Source of the DNA: Monomorium pharaonis
Lineage: Eukaryota > Arthropoda > Insecta > Hymenoptera > Formicidae
Direction: 5' to 3'
Length of the DNA stretch: 64,000 nt
Assembly: GCF_013373865.1 (NCBI RefSeq)
Contig: NC_050470.1
Location: forward strand, 25,326,856-25,390,855
Part shown: positions 1-9,689 of the stretch, in pieces
How positions within the stretch are numbered: position 1 is the stretch's first letter
How the letters are laid out: every line of letters begins with the position of its first letter
Notes under the pieces: model-generated
The model's database searches: none
What the model saw: the letters and a program-made list of their open reading frames with translations, nothing else
What the model was told of the DNA's origin: nothing
Position numbers and translations under genes: made by a program

Positions 1-3000
1 GGAAAGGGCCTTATACGCGTCAATTTTTCGAAAACGGTAACGTTGCCACGCGTCCTACCGGATCAGCTGTCCTGAATCCAAGACAGATGCTGTTCGCTCC
101 GGTATATTCGCATACGTTGCACCAGAGATTCGTCCCCGGATCCTTTGAGACGTCGATTTTTCTTCGATGAAGAACGCAGGTGAATGCGCTCGGGCCAAAG
201 CTGAACAAGTTTCGACTCGCACGGAAGACATGAAAAATCGATATTTTTTATCAGTGAAAACGCGTTCTGTTACCAGGGGCTCTTTATTGCACACGTCGAA
301 CTGTCGGGGCGGCAGGTTACGTTAAACGAGTTCTGTTGAAACCGTCGTGTGAATTTTGGCCCGCTGGCTGCGTGTAATTGACGAATTATGCTGATACCTT
401 GTTGCAAACGAATAACGGTACGTCATATGCAAATCACGATTAAAATGCAACAGACTTAACTGAAAATACAGATATTATGTTAATAATTAAAAATATATAA
501 GAGCATTTTTTTCTTACATTTTTGTTACATTAATGAAATATATTGATATGCCTGAAGATGATATTTACGATCATTTAAATAAATAAACTGAGAAAAAAGT
601 TGTTAATTTGACTAAATTTTTCAATTTGATTAAATTTCTTTAGTTATTTATTGTATTGCAGTTAAATATATGAATAATTGAATTGAAGAAATTTAATCAA
701 GTTGAAAAATTTAGTCAAATTCACTTTTTCAATGTAATCGTTGATAAAGAAAAATTTGATGACACGAATTCGGTAAGACAGTGATTTTCGAGAAAATTAT
801 ATCAGCAGGTCCCTGTTGATTCAAAGAGCAAGGTACTGGGCCTTTCGTTTTTGGCCGAACGAACGGACTTAAAGCGAGGTAGTGATTCTTTGAGATCGTT
901 GCACAATAAAGACGGCCTTACGCGTCGTGGCGGCTATTCACCCCGCTAAAAGGAAAGAAAGAAAATAAGAGGAAAAACTCAGACGCACCGTTCCTCATTC
1001 ACGATCAACGAAATACCCGTCATTGTGAGCGTGCCGTGGTTCTCGATTACTTGTTACGATCGTCGTTCCACTGACGGTTTTCGTAAGTAGAAGCAGATCC
1101 GCAAACTGGGAGACACTGACTCGTCAAGGGATTGAGAAGGAAAGTGCATTCATCTAAGGCGCACGTAAGTGGATTTTCGGAATCCGAGGAGGTATTATCA
1201 GTTCGGCTGTAACAATATCGAGTTCCGCAGTTGATTAACCTGCGGTGCATTCAGATGTTTTCGTGCGAGCAACCGCAAGAATACTTCAACGGGAAATGCT
1301 ATTCGACGAAATTTTATCTCTTAGACAAGAGATTTCTCGCAAGAACATGTATATTTTATTTCAGGGATATTCTTTATGTCACGTGTACACAAAACAGTTA
1401 AGCTTAGTAATATATCTCATGTTATTCTTTTCTTCTCTTTAATCGTTTCCATCCATCTTAACACATTCTTTTCGTTTATATACCTTTACAATATTCAAAA
1501 ATAGCAAAAATGATTAAACTGACATTGTTAATATTTGTCACTTGTAAAAAGTGTTTATATTTACAACTGTCTCTGAAAAATTATTAATAATTTAGTTGAA
1601 TTGTGTAAGCTGTGAATATTTTTATTTCATAAAATAGATATTAAAATTAATAATGAAAGGTGTAAAATGATTTTAATAAGATCAGTTATTTGAACCGTTT
1701 GAAGGAAACTAACTTGCATACCATTTGAATTTCGTTTCAAGTATTGTCCGGTGGACATGCAACTTTCAATGCGTCGATGCACCTCGATGCACCCCGTTGT
1801 GCAATGGTCTCATTTTCTGAATTGTTCCGCTTTGAGTGCCAATCCCGAACTTTTGATACTTCAAGGAGCGTACACCTGTGTCGTGGTGGTGTCCATTTCT
1901 GCGATGAATGGACCGAGATCAAAGGTAAAAGGCTAGCAAAACCTCACCTTACAAACTGAGCTTCTTTCTTTAAGCAGCGTATCTAAAATTATTTTGGAAT
2001 CTCTTTGTTAGATTTACTGCGCTGTGAAATTACCACTTTATTTAAAAAATTTCGATATAATTAAGAGAGTCTTGAACAGAAATTTTCGAGGGGTTGTTCA
2101 TAATTCTTCAAAATTCTTATAAAACTTAAATAACATTACGACGAACAAATTAAACAGCAATTCATTACAAGCTGAGAACAGCTGTGAACAGAGCGAAATG
2201 GAACATGCATTAAATTACGAAATGAATTTATTTAGAAGAACTTCTGAAAGTTGGAAAAAATATAACTATCGACGAGGCGACTAGTTCAATGCCAGCTTTG
2301 ATGCGAGAAGAGGTACAAAGCCCTTTCGATTCTTCCCTCCCTTCCTCCCCTTATCCCGAGGATACCTGGCACACGTGTAGGGATACACGGGCCCCGAAAA
2401 TGGGTCCGCGTAGCTAGTCTCGGTGGGGCCGGTCGCATATGGTGGCGCACACACACATGTATAAAGCGTTCCAGCGGTAATAGCCAGGTGTTTCAAAGGT
2501 GAGGCGATGGGGCGCCCCTCGAGGCGGCACAACAAAAAAATAAACCAGCTTCCTTCCGATGGGGCTACCTTCCAGTGGGGCGGCCACCCGGTACACACAT
2601 ATAGATCCTCTGTGCGCGTCGTAATAATTATACAGATTTATTCGAAAGGGCCCGGATCGCAACGGGTTAACAGCGTGCGCGCGCGAACTGGTTAAGAGTT
2701 CCGGGGAATCGTAACGTCGCGCGTCGGGTATCTCGCCAAGGGTCGAAGAGTCACACCTTTCATTTCCTCGGTTGTAACGTGTAATTTACCACTTTGAGCG
2801 GGAAAACAAGAATCGTACGAGAAACCGGCCGTAAACGGTCGTCCATAAGTATATACTTGGCCGAGATGTATCTATCTCTTCCGAAGCGAACGTTAATTCT
2901 CCCCTACAAATTGTTCACAAGTGCGGTTATCCAATTGATCGATTGTATTATGTTACAAGCGAAAAATGGCGGTGAGAGATTGGGGGTTTGGATGAAATTT

Positions 3001-3115
3001 CTCGACTCCGCGAGAAATGTTGCAAAGTCATAAAAGTCACAATTTGAAAAAGCAAATATAGGTATTAAATTGCGATTAGCAACTTTAATAGGATTAATAA
3101 AATCTGTTACTACCG
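1..3115. other. Distal upstream non-coding region
   Basis: No convincing gene is visible. AT-rich stretches (about 470-830, 1380-1740, 1960-2280) alternate with GC-richer blocks. Two adjacent 10-bp copies of TCGATGCACC lie at 1774-1793. The block 2280-2760 is CpG-rich and holds a CAGGTG E-box (2485-2490) and a GGGGCGCCCC palindrome (2509-2518). Frames open on both strands there share no protein-like features. A large inverted repeat at 605-721 is listed separately. Confidence 0.6.
605..721. repeat. Near-perfect inverted repeat, 36-bp arms
   Basis: The arm at 605-640 is the reverse complement of 686-721 with a single mismatch (a G-U wobble in RNA), separated by a 45-nt AT-rich loop. Complementarity continues imperfectly outward through an A-rich/T-rich pair (about 590-604 and 722-732). 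As RNA it would fold into a long hairpin. It could be a MITE remnant, a hairpin-RNA source or a miRNA-like precursor; the sequence alone does not decide. Confidence 0.85.
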
Positions 3116-3639
3116 AACCTTTTCACCTTTCTCCTCACACGTAGCCGTATTTGTATATTTTTTTTTCTCGCGGCAGGGCGGAAATGGTTCGCCATTGCGG
3201 CGCAACAACATAACCGACGAACGCGACGGTGCCAGTGGGACCTGCTTCTATCTACGCGCGCGCATATAAAGAATCTTTTCGCAGCAACCTGCGCGAACGC
3301 GCGATTACCCGTGGTATCGGCGTGAAGGGCGCCGGGTTGTTCCCTCGTCGGGATTCACACGCACGGGGCATACTACGTCGGCAAACAAAAGCGGGGTAAC
3401 TTAGCGCGCCCAGTATTCCGTATAATTTATCCGCCACGTAACGAAGGTAGGAAGAAAGAAGCGGAATTCTTTGCCGGAACCGCCGTCGGTAGCTACCGGA
3501 ATAACCGGATAAAATGCAGGTTCTTTCGATCTTCTCTCCTCGCCTGCTTTTTTTTTCCTTCTTGCTCTCGCTGATCTAGAACGGCGAGAAAGGGTTGTCT
3601 GCAGAGACAGATAACCGCGTGGAAGGGCGTCTTTATGCG

Positions 3640-6282
3640 CAGGTAGATGATTCGTCGACGACCGGTGCACGATTCATCCTCGGTATCTCTCTTTCTCTCT
3701 CGGTTTCTGTTTTGAGTTTTCGATGCGTTGAGACGGAGGTAACCGTAGGGTGGCGCGTTTCCTTAGTAAACCGCCACGAGAAGAAAACCCCGATCGGCCC
3801 CTTCGCGCATATTTACGTGACAACGAGAGAGAAGATTGTGGCTTTTAATTTAATGCGATCGAAAACGGCAGGTAGGCCACATGACAGTAGGACGGCCGCA
3901 GATAGCAAATTAAACTCATCCATCCTCGGAATCGGTTCAAGGAACAGTGAGATAAATGTGCTTTAAATGTATAAATGCATGATACATAAATGCCATTAGG
4001 CATCTTATAATAATAAATATCACACATTTAAACATATATTTTAGATACAAAAGCCATAAATCTTTCTAGATGATTTGCGATAATTATTTATTTATAATGT
4101 AAATGTTTGATTAAATCGTAAAAATATTCCGTGTCGTCTCATTTTCATAACAAAGCGAAAGGCAACTCTTGTCACGGTGCGGTCTTAAAATTAACCGGGA
4201 TCATGATCTGCCCGAGGTCGAAGTCGGTGCACGAGCGTGCGCATTTATTGCATTCCTTTTGATCGGCGGTAGTGCATCGGCACGCACTCGGTATATACTT
4301 GACGTTGTATTCGTGGGTGTCGATGAGATAAGCTGGACGGCAGGTATGGCGACAACAACGGGTGATTCGCGCCGCTGTTTCGTTGCCAGCAGATAGTTCC
4401 TTCAGGATCGTGGCGCTTATCGGTAAACGAATCGGACTCTCTATCTTGACTGACGATCGTATACATTTGCAATGCGTACAGCAGTCGGCTAGATCGTTTC
4501 AGTCAATACGTCAGGCGTGCCAAATGACAGTGATCTGATTTGTCGAGTCTTTAAGTACAAAGGTATTTAACTACCTGACACGCAATTAATGAAATAAAAG
4601 TTTTTAAACAAAATGTCGGAAGATTGTTTGTAATTTTCAAAAAGAGATTTTTTATTGAGATTGAGATTTTTCTAACATTTTTCAAAATATTGAAGATTTA
4701 AAATTTAATGAAATCATTGGTAAATTGACTGACACGTTCCATGAAATATTATATTCAGAATTTCGAAGTTAAAGTTATATATTTTTTTTTACACAGTTAC
4801 AATATCGTAATCGTCGTTACTATTATCAATGCACTGATAGCATAAACCTGGACGTAGAATCGTTTCAAGTTCAACGCACCGTGCGCGTGCCTCATTTGGA
4901 ATGCGCCGTTAAAGCGAAGTGAAATGCGTCGCACCCGGCGATTGCTTGCAATATTGATATTGTAATGCAAAGCGAAGCGAGTGTAAATATGTATCGACGG
5001 TAGCGAGGACGTTTCTCCTGTCGAGACGAACGGTTAATAACGCGCGCTCGTGGCATATCGCTTACCGAGATTTTATCATGAAATTCTGCCAGCGTGCACG
5101 CACGACGCCGTCTCCGCCTTTTGCCTCCACCCCCCCCCCTTTCTCTCTGCGTCTGGTGTTTCTCTTTCATTACGAAATAATGTGATAAAATGATTGGTCG
5201 CGCGATCGCTTGGCGAACTAGCAAAAGAATGAAGCTTTATGCGAATGAGCAGTTTACGACGACAAGTACAAGGATCCTATGTCAAAAATCGCGTCGCTTT
5301 CGTTTTCTAGCCTATGCGTGGCCATACCGGTCTCTTATCCCGATTATCGTTTCTTGATCGGTCATTTCGAATGATCTCATTTCTCTAGTGATAATCTTGC
5401 CCGTCGCATATTTGCAACTGCAAAGAAATGTTTTATTTTGTTTCAAAAGTTATATAAAACTCGCTGGCAGTAAATCTTTGTTGTACATTAATACAACTAA
5501 AGCATTTTACTGCTGCGAATATAATAATAGTTAAATTTGTAACATATTTTGCTCTCATTAATGAAGCATGAAACGTATCATTACATTTTAAAAGCGACGT
5601 TACACAAAAATTCATTACAGTGACTATAAAGAATTTAAACGCTAATTTTTCCAAAAAGAATACGCATTTTATTCTATTTTATTCTTATCTTTATATAAAT
5701 TACAAAGGGAGAGGAAAGTTGCTCGCAAACAGAGCAATAGAAATCGAAAAGTTGAGAAATCGTTTCTATATACTTTGAAGAGAAATAGAAGAGAACGTTA
5801 CCGTATTTTTTTTTACACACGCAGGTCACGTGGCGGATTCTCAAATAGAACGCCGCTTCTTCTTTCGCGCAAAAATGGCCGGCGATCTAACGTGAATCTG
5901 CTGCTCGCGCATGAGGGGATAGAACGCTCGCGCGAGTACGCGTGCCTCAGTGCACATGCTCACGAACGCACGCGCGTGTGTGTGTATGTTCCCAGCGCGC
6001 GTGGGCGATGCTATGGCACGCGACACGACCGTTACACGTTCGGACTGGCAACGTGGGTCGACGCGGAAGAGGGGGTGAAATTCAGAAGGGGAACAAGAGG
6101 TGAATTGCAGCGCTCCACGCACACACGCATACACACACGCACACATGTACATACCACACATACGCACGCGCGCATACGCGAGACGCAATACGCGCGTATC
6201 AGGTAGGGGCACAAAACAGTCGACGCGACAACCACTCTCGCACAAAGAGCGAGAGAAGGAACGGTGCCTGGAGTTCAGGTAG
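3640..6282. promoter_or_regulatory. Cluster of CAGGTAG (Zelda/TAGteam-type) heptamers
   Basis: CAGGTAG occurs at 3640-3646, 3869-3875, 6200-6206 and 6276-6282, and as CTACCTG at 4571-4577. By eye I count eleven occurrences in the whole window, so five fall in 2.6 kb. Zelda binds this heptamer to open early zygotic enhancers in insects, and Snail-family genes are early zygotic targets in Drosophila. The cluster may mark early enhancers of the gene at 7.2 kb. Confidence 0.45.
6112..6180. repeat. CA/CG alternating purine-pyrimidine tract
   Basis: A long, nearly uninterrupted series of ACAC, CGCA and ATAC units with CG runs, about 0.6 kb upstream of the predicted start. Similar alternation occurs at about 5960-5990 and 6350-6365. 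Such sequence can adopt Z-DNA under negative supercoiling. Confidence 0.7.
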
Positions 6283-6488
6283 GCCGAACGGAAATTCGAA
6301 TAAAAAACGCGAGTCGCCGAGTTCTCGCGCGGAGGGGGTCTAATGTACCCACACGCGCGCGCGAACGCGAATCCTTGATACACGTGTGTGCGCGTGGAGA
6401 GGGTCCTCTAAGAGGGGTCATACAGCATCTGCTCCTATAGAACAACATATAACATACACACATTGAAACTCGCAGAGCGTGCAAGTGT

Positions 6489-6510
6489 GAGAGAGAAGGA
6501 GAGAGAGAGA
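6489..6510 (+). promoter_or_regulatory. GAGA tract upstream of the promoter
   Basis: An almost pure GA run about 280-300 bp upstream of the predicted start. In insects such tracts bind GAGA-factor-type proteins and keep developmental promoters nucleosome-poor. It could equally be an unselected microsatellite; its position in the proximal promoter favours a role. Confidence 0.4.
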
Positions 6511-6640
6511 AACGGTGGAAGGGATGAAAAAGGAAGGACGTGGAGCGTAGCGGACTATCGCGTTGCACTCACGAACATCCTGCACCTTCCGTCGTTGTTG
6601 CTGATGGTGGGGGACAGTTGGTGGAACACATCTCTGGTCT

Positions 6641-6710
6641 ATTGGCTGGTGGCCCGCGACCGCCCGTCCCCCATTGGCAAGCAACGAGGGGCCTGCGGGC
6701 CCGTATTGGC
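6641..6710 (-). promoter_or_regulatory. Three CCAAT boxes at 32-bp spacing
   Basis: ATTGGC (GCCAAT on the other strand) occurs at 6641, 6673 and 6705, exactly 32 bp apart. The nearest lies about 83 bp upstream of the predicted start. CCAAT is the NF-Y recognition core. Multiple CCAAT boxes spaced about 31-33 bp are known from cell-cycle promoters. A CACGTG E-box at 6718-6723 and a CACCTG Snail-type E-box at 6729-6734 fill the gap to the TATA box, the latter possibly for autoregulation. Confidence 0.6.
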
Positions 6711-6758
6711 TCGGCAGCACGTGCGGGCCACCTGCGATCGGTTGGTGGGGCGACCTGT

Positions 6759-6791
6759 TATAAGAGGCCCTGACACAACCCCCTGCCAGTT
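6759..6791 (+). promoter_or_regulatory. Core promoter: TATA box and initiator-like site
   Basis: TATAAGAG at 6759-6766 is followed by CCAGTT at 6786-6791, whose A (6788) is 29 bases downstream of the first T, the expected TATA-to-start distance. The arthropod initiator consensus is TCAGT, so one base differs. A sequence matching 9 of 12 positions of the MTE consensus (CSARCSSAACGS) lies at 6804-6815, one base off canonical spacing. Together these indicate a focused start for the Snail-family gene. The call rests on motif match alone. Confidence 0.65.
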
Positions 6792-7004
6792 AGAGACCGG
6801 CTTGCAGCCGAAGCGTTCTGAGCCAGTCGCTGAGATACATTCCTTGCATTTCCCTTTCGTGTTTCACGCGAGTCAAGATTTGTCCAAGTCGCCTAACCGG
6901 TCAGTTGAATTCGGACGAGCGCGTGGTGAACATTAATCTTATTACTCTTTGAAGAAAGATCGAAGTGCCGTTTCTTCTGTCTTTCAAAGAGGGATTTTTG
7001 ACTT

Positions 7005-7022
7005 ATGTGTGAAATAGTGTAG
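7005..7022 (+). other. Upstream ORF 1 in the 5' leader (5 codons plus stop)
   Basis: ATG TGT GAA ATA GTG TAG lies 195 nt ahead of the main ATG. It is too short to suggest a functional peptide, but it could lower initiation at the Snail-family start or allow its regulation. It matters only if the transcript starts upstream of 7005, as the TATA box at 6759 suggests. Confidence 0.4.
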
Positions 7023-7087
7023 TGACGTCGCATATTATTGCCTTGCGAGACTTCGACAAAGGTGCGATTATTGGATTAACGCTGTAA

Positions 7088-7135
7088 ATGACGGATCTTC
7101 ACACAAAAAGAGAAAGAAGAAGAGAGACGCTATAA
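7088..7135 (+). other. Upstream ORF 2 in the 5' leader (15 residues)
   Basis: A 15-codon frame starts at 7088 (context TAAATGA) and ends at TAA 7133-7135, 81 nt before the main ATG. The peptide is Lys/Arg/Glu-rich in its second half because of a GAAAGAAGAAGAGAG tract. That spacing would allow reinitiation at the main ATG. Function is unproven. Confidence 0.35.
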
Positions 7136-7216
7136 GCGTCTTCACAGTGGCATAGCGTTAATAAATCACAAGAACGGTTTAAGTGTCTTTACGCAGTATC
7201 AAAACACAGTGTCAAA

Positions 7217-7785
7217 ATGCTTGTCGACGAGGTGCCACACAACTTCAAGAAGAATTACAATTATAGTCACTGCCCCTTAAAGAAGCGGCCGTTTTATTAT
7301 ACATCTGAGGATGAAGAAGAAGTTCCCGAAGCTATCAAAGGTATAACATTATTTTTCTATTATTATAAAACTTGTTTTCTGATCTTCGCGATTACTTTTA
7401 TACGAAATTTAATATTTATTTTTATTTTCACGGATGTATGCGTTACGTAGTTGTCTTTTGAATATTATTCATTTTAAACATCAATTAGATAATATAAAAT
7501 AATGGAATATAGGCTATAATACGTAATTTGCAATGTAAATTTTTATGTAATATTAGAGAAATATTTTTGAGCTTTATTATTTCATCTATATTTCTTTCGT
7601 TTCGGTATCTTTTATCATGTATGTGAACGCGTATCTCTTTTGTTTTGCAGAAGAAATAATTGATGTGGGAGTAGACGATATCCCTGAACCTGAAAACCTC
7701 AGTACAAAGCCCGAGGATCTCAGCAGAACTGCGGATCGTCATCATGGTCTTCCTCATCAGCAACAGCCGCAACAGCAACAGCAGC

Positions 7786-7828
<43 letters not shown>

Positions 7829-9095
7829 GCAAGAACAGGAACGCGTGTCTAGCAGGATGACAGCTCCGATTTTCAAGACGTCGCCTCCACCTTTAACGAT
7901 AGAGCCATCCTCGCCGACGACTCATCATCACGCGATGCACTACGTTCATCAGTTACACTATCACCATCACTACCCGACCAAGACTATCACGCCGCCAGCG
8001 GGAATCGCGCCGACCCATCATCCGATGGTGAAGAAGGCGCGAGTTGAAGTGATTCAGCATAACGACAATTCCGCAACGACGCCGACGGCGGGTATGACGG
8101 CGACGTCGACGCCGTTGCATTTCATGGCGAGCAAGGCACCTTTGGAGCCGTTGAATCTAAATCCTCCGGTAGAGCCGTTGACTCATTACCCTACGGCAGC
8201 CTGGGCTCGCACGGGCCCGCTGTATCCGTCGCATTATCTGCCGTACCCTCCACCTACCTATCGCTATCCTGGAGCGGATTTGTACTCGTCATATCCGGTA
8301 CCGGCATATCCGCACTCCTCGCCGGAACATCACCCGTCAGTTTCGCCACCGCCTCACGGCGCACTGACCTGCTCGACGATCCAACGACCTATCGCTAGGA
8401 GTTATCCTCATTGGAGCAGCCCGGATCATTGCGGTTTGTCGCCTACTAGTTCTGTGGGTTCTGGCTCTCTGAGATCTCCGCCTCCCGCGACGCCGGAGGA
8501 TCTCTCCTCGCCCAGCAGCGAGAGCGGCAGGTCGTCCGCCGGCAGTACTTCCGCCGGGACCACGATTGTGAACACGAAAATAGAGAAGAGCAGCCCGAGT
8601 ACTGGCGCCAATACTTCCTCTAATGCGACGTCGTCCAGGTATCCGTGCGCAGACTGCAACAAATCGTACTCGACATTTTCCGGCTTGTCGAAGCATCAGC
8701 AGTTTCACTGCGCAGCCACTCAAGGCCAGTCAAAGAAGCCCTTCTCGTGTAAATTCTGCAATAAGGTATATGTCAGTTTGGGCGCGCTGAAGATGCACAT
8801 TCGAACGCACACGCTGCCCTGTAAATGTCATACATGTGGCAAGGCGTTCTCCAGGCCGTGGCTACTTCAGGGTCACATCCGAACGCACACCGGCGAGAAG
8901 CCGTTCCGGTGTCAACACTGCAATCGTGCATTCGCTGACAGGAGCAACCTCAGGGCTCACCTGCAGACCCATAGCGACGTCAAGAAGTATTCCTGCGACA
9001 GGTGTAGCAAGACATTCAGCAGGATGTCATTGCTTACGAAACATCAGGATGGCGGCTGTCCCGGCGTGCCGGTGTCAGTCGGCTATTCTTGCTAA
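7217..9095 (+). CDS. esg: Snail-family C2H2 zinc-finger transcription factor (escargot/snail/worniu type), two exons
   Basis: The CDS is join(7217..7340, 7651..9095), 522 residues. The start is fixed by the N-terminal box, where MLVDE is followed shortly by NYSHCPLKKRP (about residues 14-25), the conserved start of insect Esg/Wor/Sna proteins. An acidic SEDEEE run follows before the intron. Exon 2 opens with PENLSTK (55-61) and PEDLSR (62-67), both resembling the CtBP-binding PxDLSxK/R motif; a further PEDLS lies at 323-327. Next come a 21-glutamine run (82-102), a His-rich stretch (about 132-149), a Pro/Tyr-rich stretch (about 232-262) and a Ser-rich linker. Five zinc fingers end the protein: 372-394, 406-428, 432-454, 460-482 and 488-511, the last of C2HC type. 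Family knowledge: a nuclear repressor binding CAGGTG-type E-boxes in neurogenesis, mesoderm and stem-cell maintenance. The fingers resemble Escargot more than Drosophila Snail, but orthology among esg/sna/wor needs a tree, so the symbol is provisional. Confidence 0.96.
7341..7650 (+). other. Intron of the Snail-family gene
   Basis: The 310-bp AT-rich intron has donor AAAG|GTATAA and acceptor TTTTGTTTTGCAG|AA. It splits a glutamate codon: the last G of exon 1 joins AA from exon 2. The splice joins the N-terminal basic box to the CtBP-motif region in frame. If retained, the frame runs on to a stop at about 7450 and would give a short protein with the N-terminal box but no zinc fingers. Drosophila escargot lacks an intron (family knowledge), so this is a difference from that species. 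Confidence 0.93.
7758..7831 (+). repeat. CAA/CAG repeat encoding polyglutamine
   Basis: Inside exon 2, three glutamine codons, a proline and 21 more glutamine codons follow each other. The 5' part mixes CAG and CAA; the 3' part has a run of uninterrupted CAA codons. A pure CAA run can slip in replication, so length may vary between individuals. The complementary strand reads as poly-leucine, which is an artefact. Confidence 0.95.
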
Positions 9096-9659
9096 AGTTT
9101 CGCGTTTCTGTGACCCACGACAAACGTCGCTCGTTCTTATTTCGCGGTCTCAAAGTGCCTTAAAATGCAGTACAAATGTCGAGTTAGTGAAGTCGGGTAG
9201 CTTGGTGAATCGCATGTGAAGTACCGATTAAGCCTTTCGCCATTAAAAAACTAAGTCTTAAAAAATATTCTCTGAAGAGTATTTCGTAAAAAAAAAAAAA
9301 AAAATTCTTGTTAATTTTAACTTGATTTTTTAAATAAAACATTAAATTTTATTATTTTGACTCCCAACAATGGCGAAAGAATTCACAATTCCACGTATTC
9401 TCGTCAAGTATACCATTCGCTCGTATCGAACGCACATTATTAAGAAACAAACTTATCAGGCAGATATCTCAAAAAGTTTCGTGAGAGTTGGTTTCGTTTA
9501 TTATTCTTCGTTGTAAATATCAATGGTGCACGAATGTGCAACATACAACAATTCACAAAATACTTATTCTCTCTTATTTGTCAAATTTTAAATTTTATCT
9601 GTAGAAGAGAAATGAGTTTTTACTATAAATATAAAAAAATAATATATGATAATATGATA

Positions 9660-9689
9660 TATAATAATATGAACAAATATATTATTATA
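9660..9689 (+). repeat. AT-rich hairpin in the probable 3' UTR
   Basis: TATAATAATAT (9660-9670) and ATATTATTATA (9679-9689) are perfect inverted copies around an 8-nt loop. Surrounding TAATAT repeats extend the potential pairing imperfectly. All pairs are A-T, so the structure is weak. Confidence 0.5.

Larger units (their letters stand above)
3116..6462. other. Upstream regulatory-type region, non-coding
   Basis: CpG-rich blocks at about 3120-3960, 4160-4520, 4850-5350 and 5770-6460 are separated by AT-rich spacers. The region carries all five upstream CAGGTAG heptamers. The stretch 5955-6380 is dominated by CA/TG and CG alternation. Long frames on either strand here are Arg-, Thr- or Cys-rich translations of these repeats and are not called as genes. 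Confidence 0.6.
6788..7216 (+). other. Probable 5' UTR of the Snail-family gene
   Basis: This is the interval between the predicted transcription start (A at 6788 in CCAGTT) and the ATG at 7217. It holds two short upstream reading frames (7005-7022 and 7088-7135), each with a stop before the main ATG. I see no other ATG in the interval. A perfect TCAGTT initiator at 6901-6906 could mark an alternative start. The ends are inferred, and an unseen 5' UTR intron cannot be excluded. Confidence 0.6.

Noticed and set aside
5841..6383. Minus-strand frame of 180 residues
   Set aside because: Cys/Arg/Val-rich translation of CA/TG and CG repeats with no domain; the plus strand is open too.
7485..7832. 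Minus-strand frame beginning with a long leucine run
   Set aside because: It is the complement of the CAA/CAG tract in exon 2 and runs into the intron.
8337..8723. Minus-strand frames of 78-128 residues
   Set aside because: They are the antisense shadow of the serine-rich and zinc-finger coding region.
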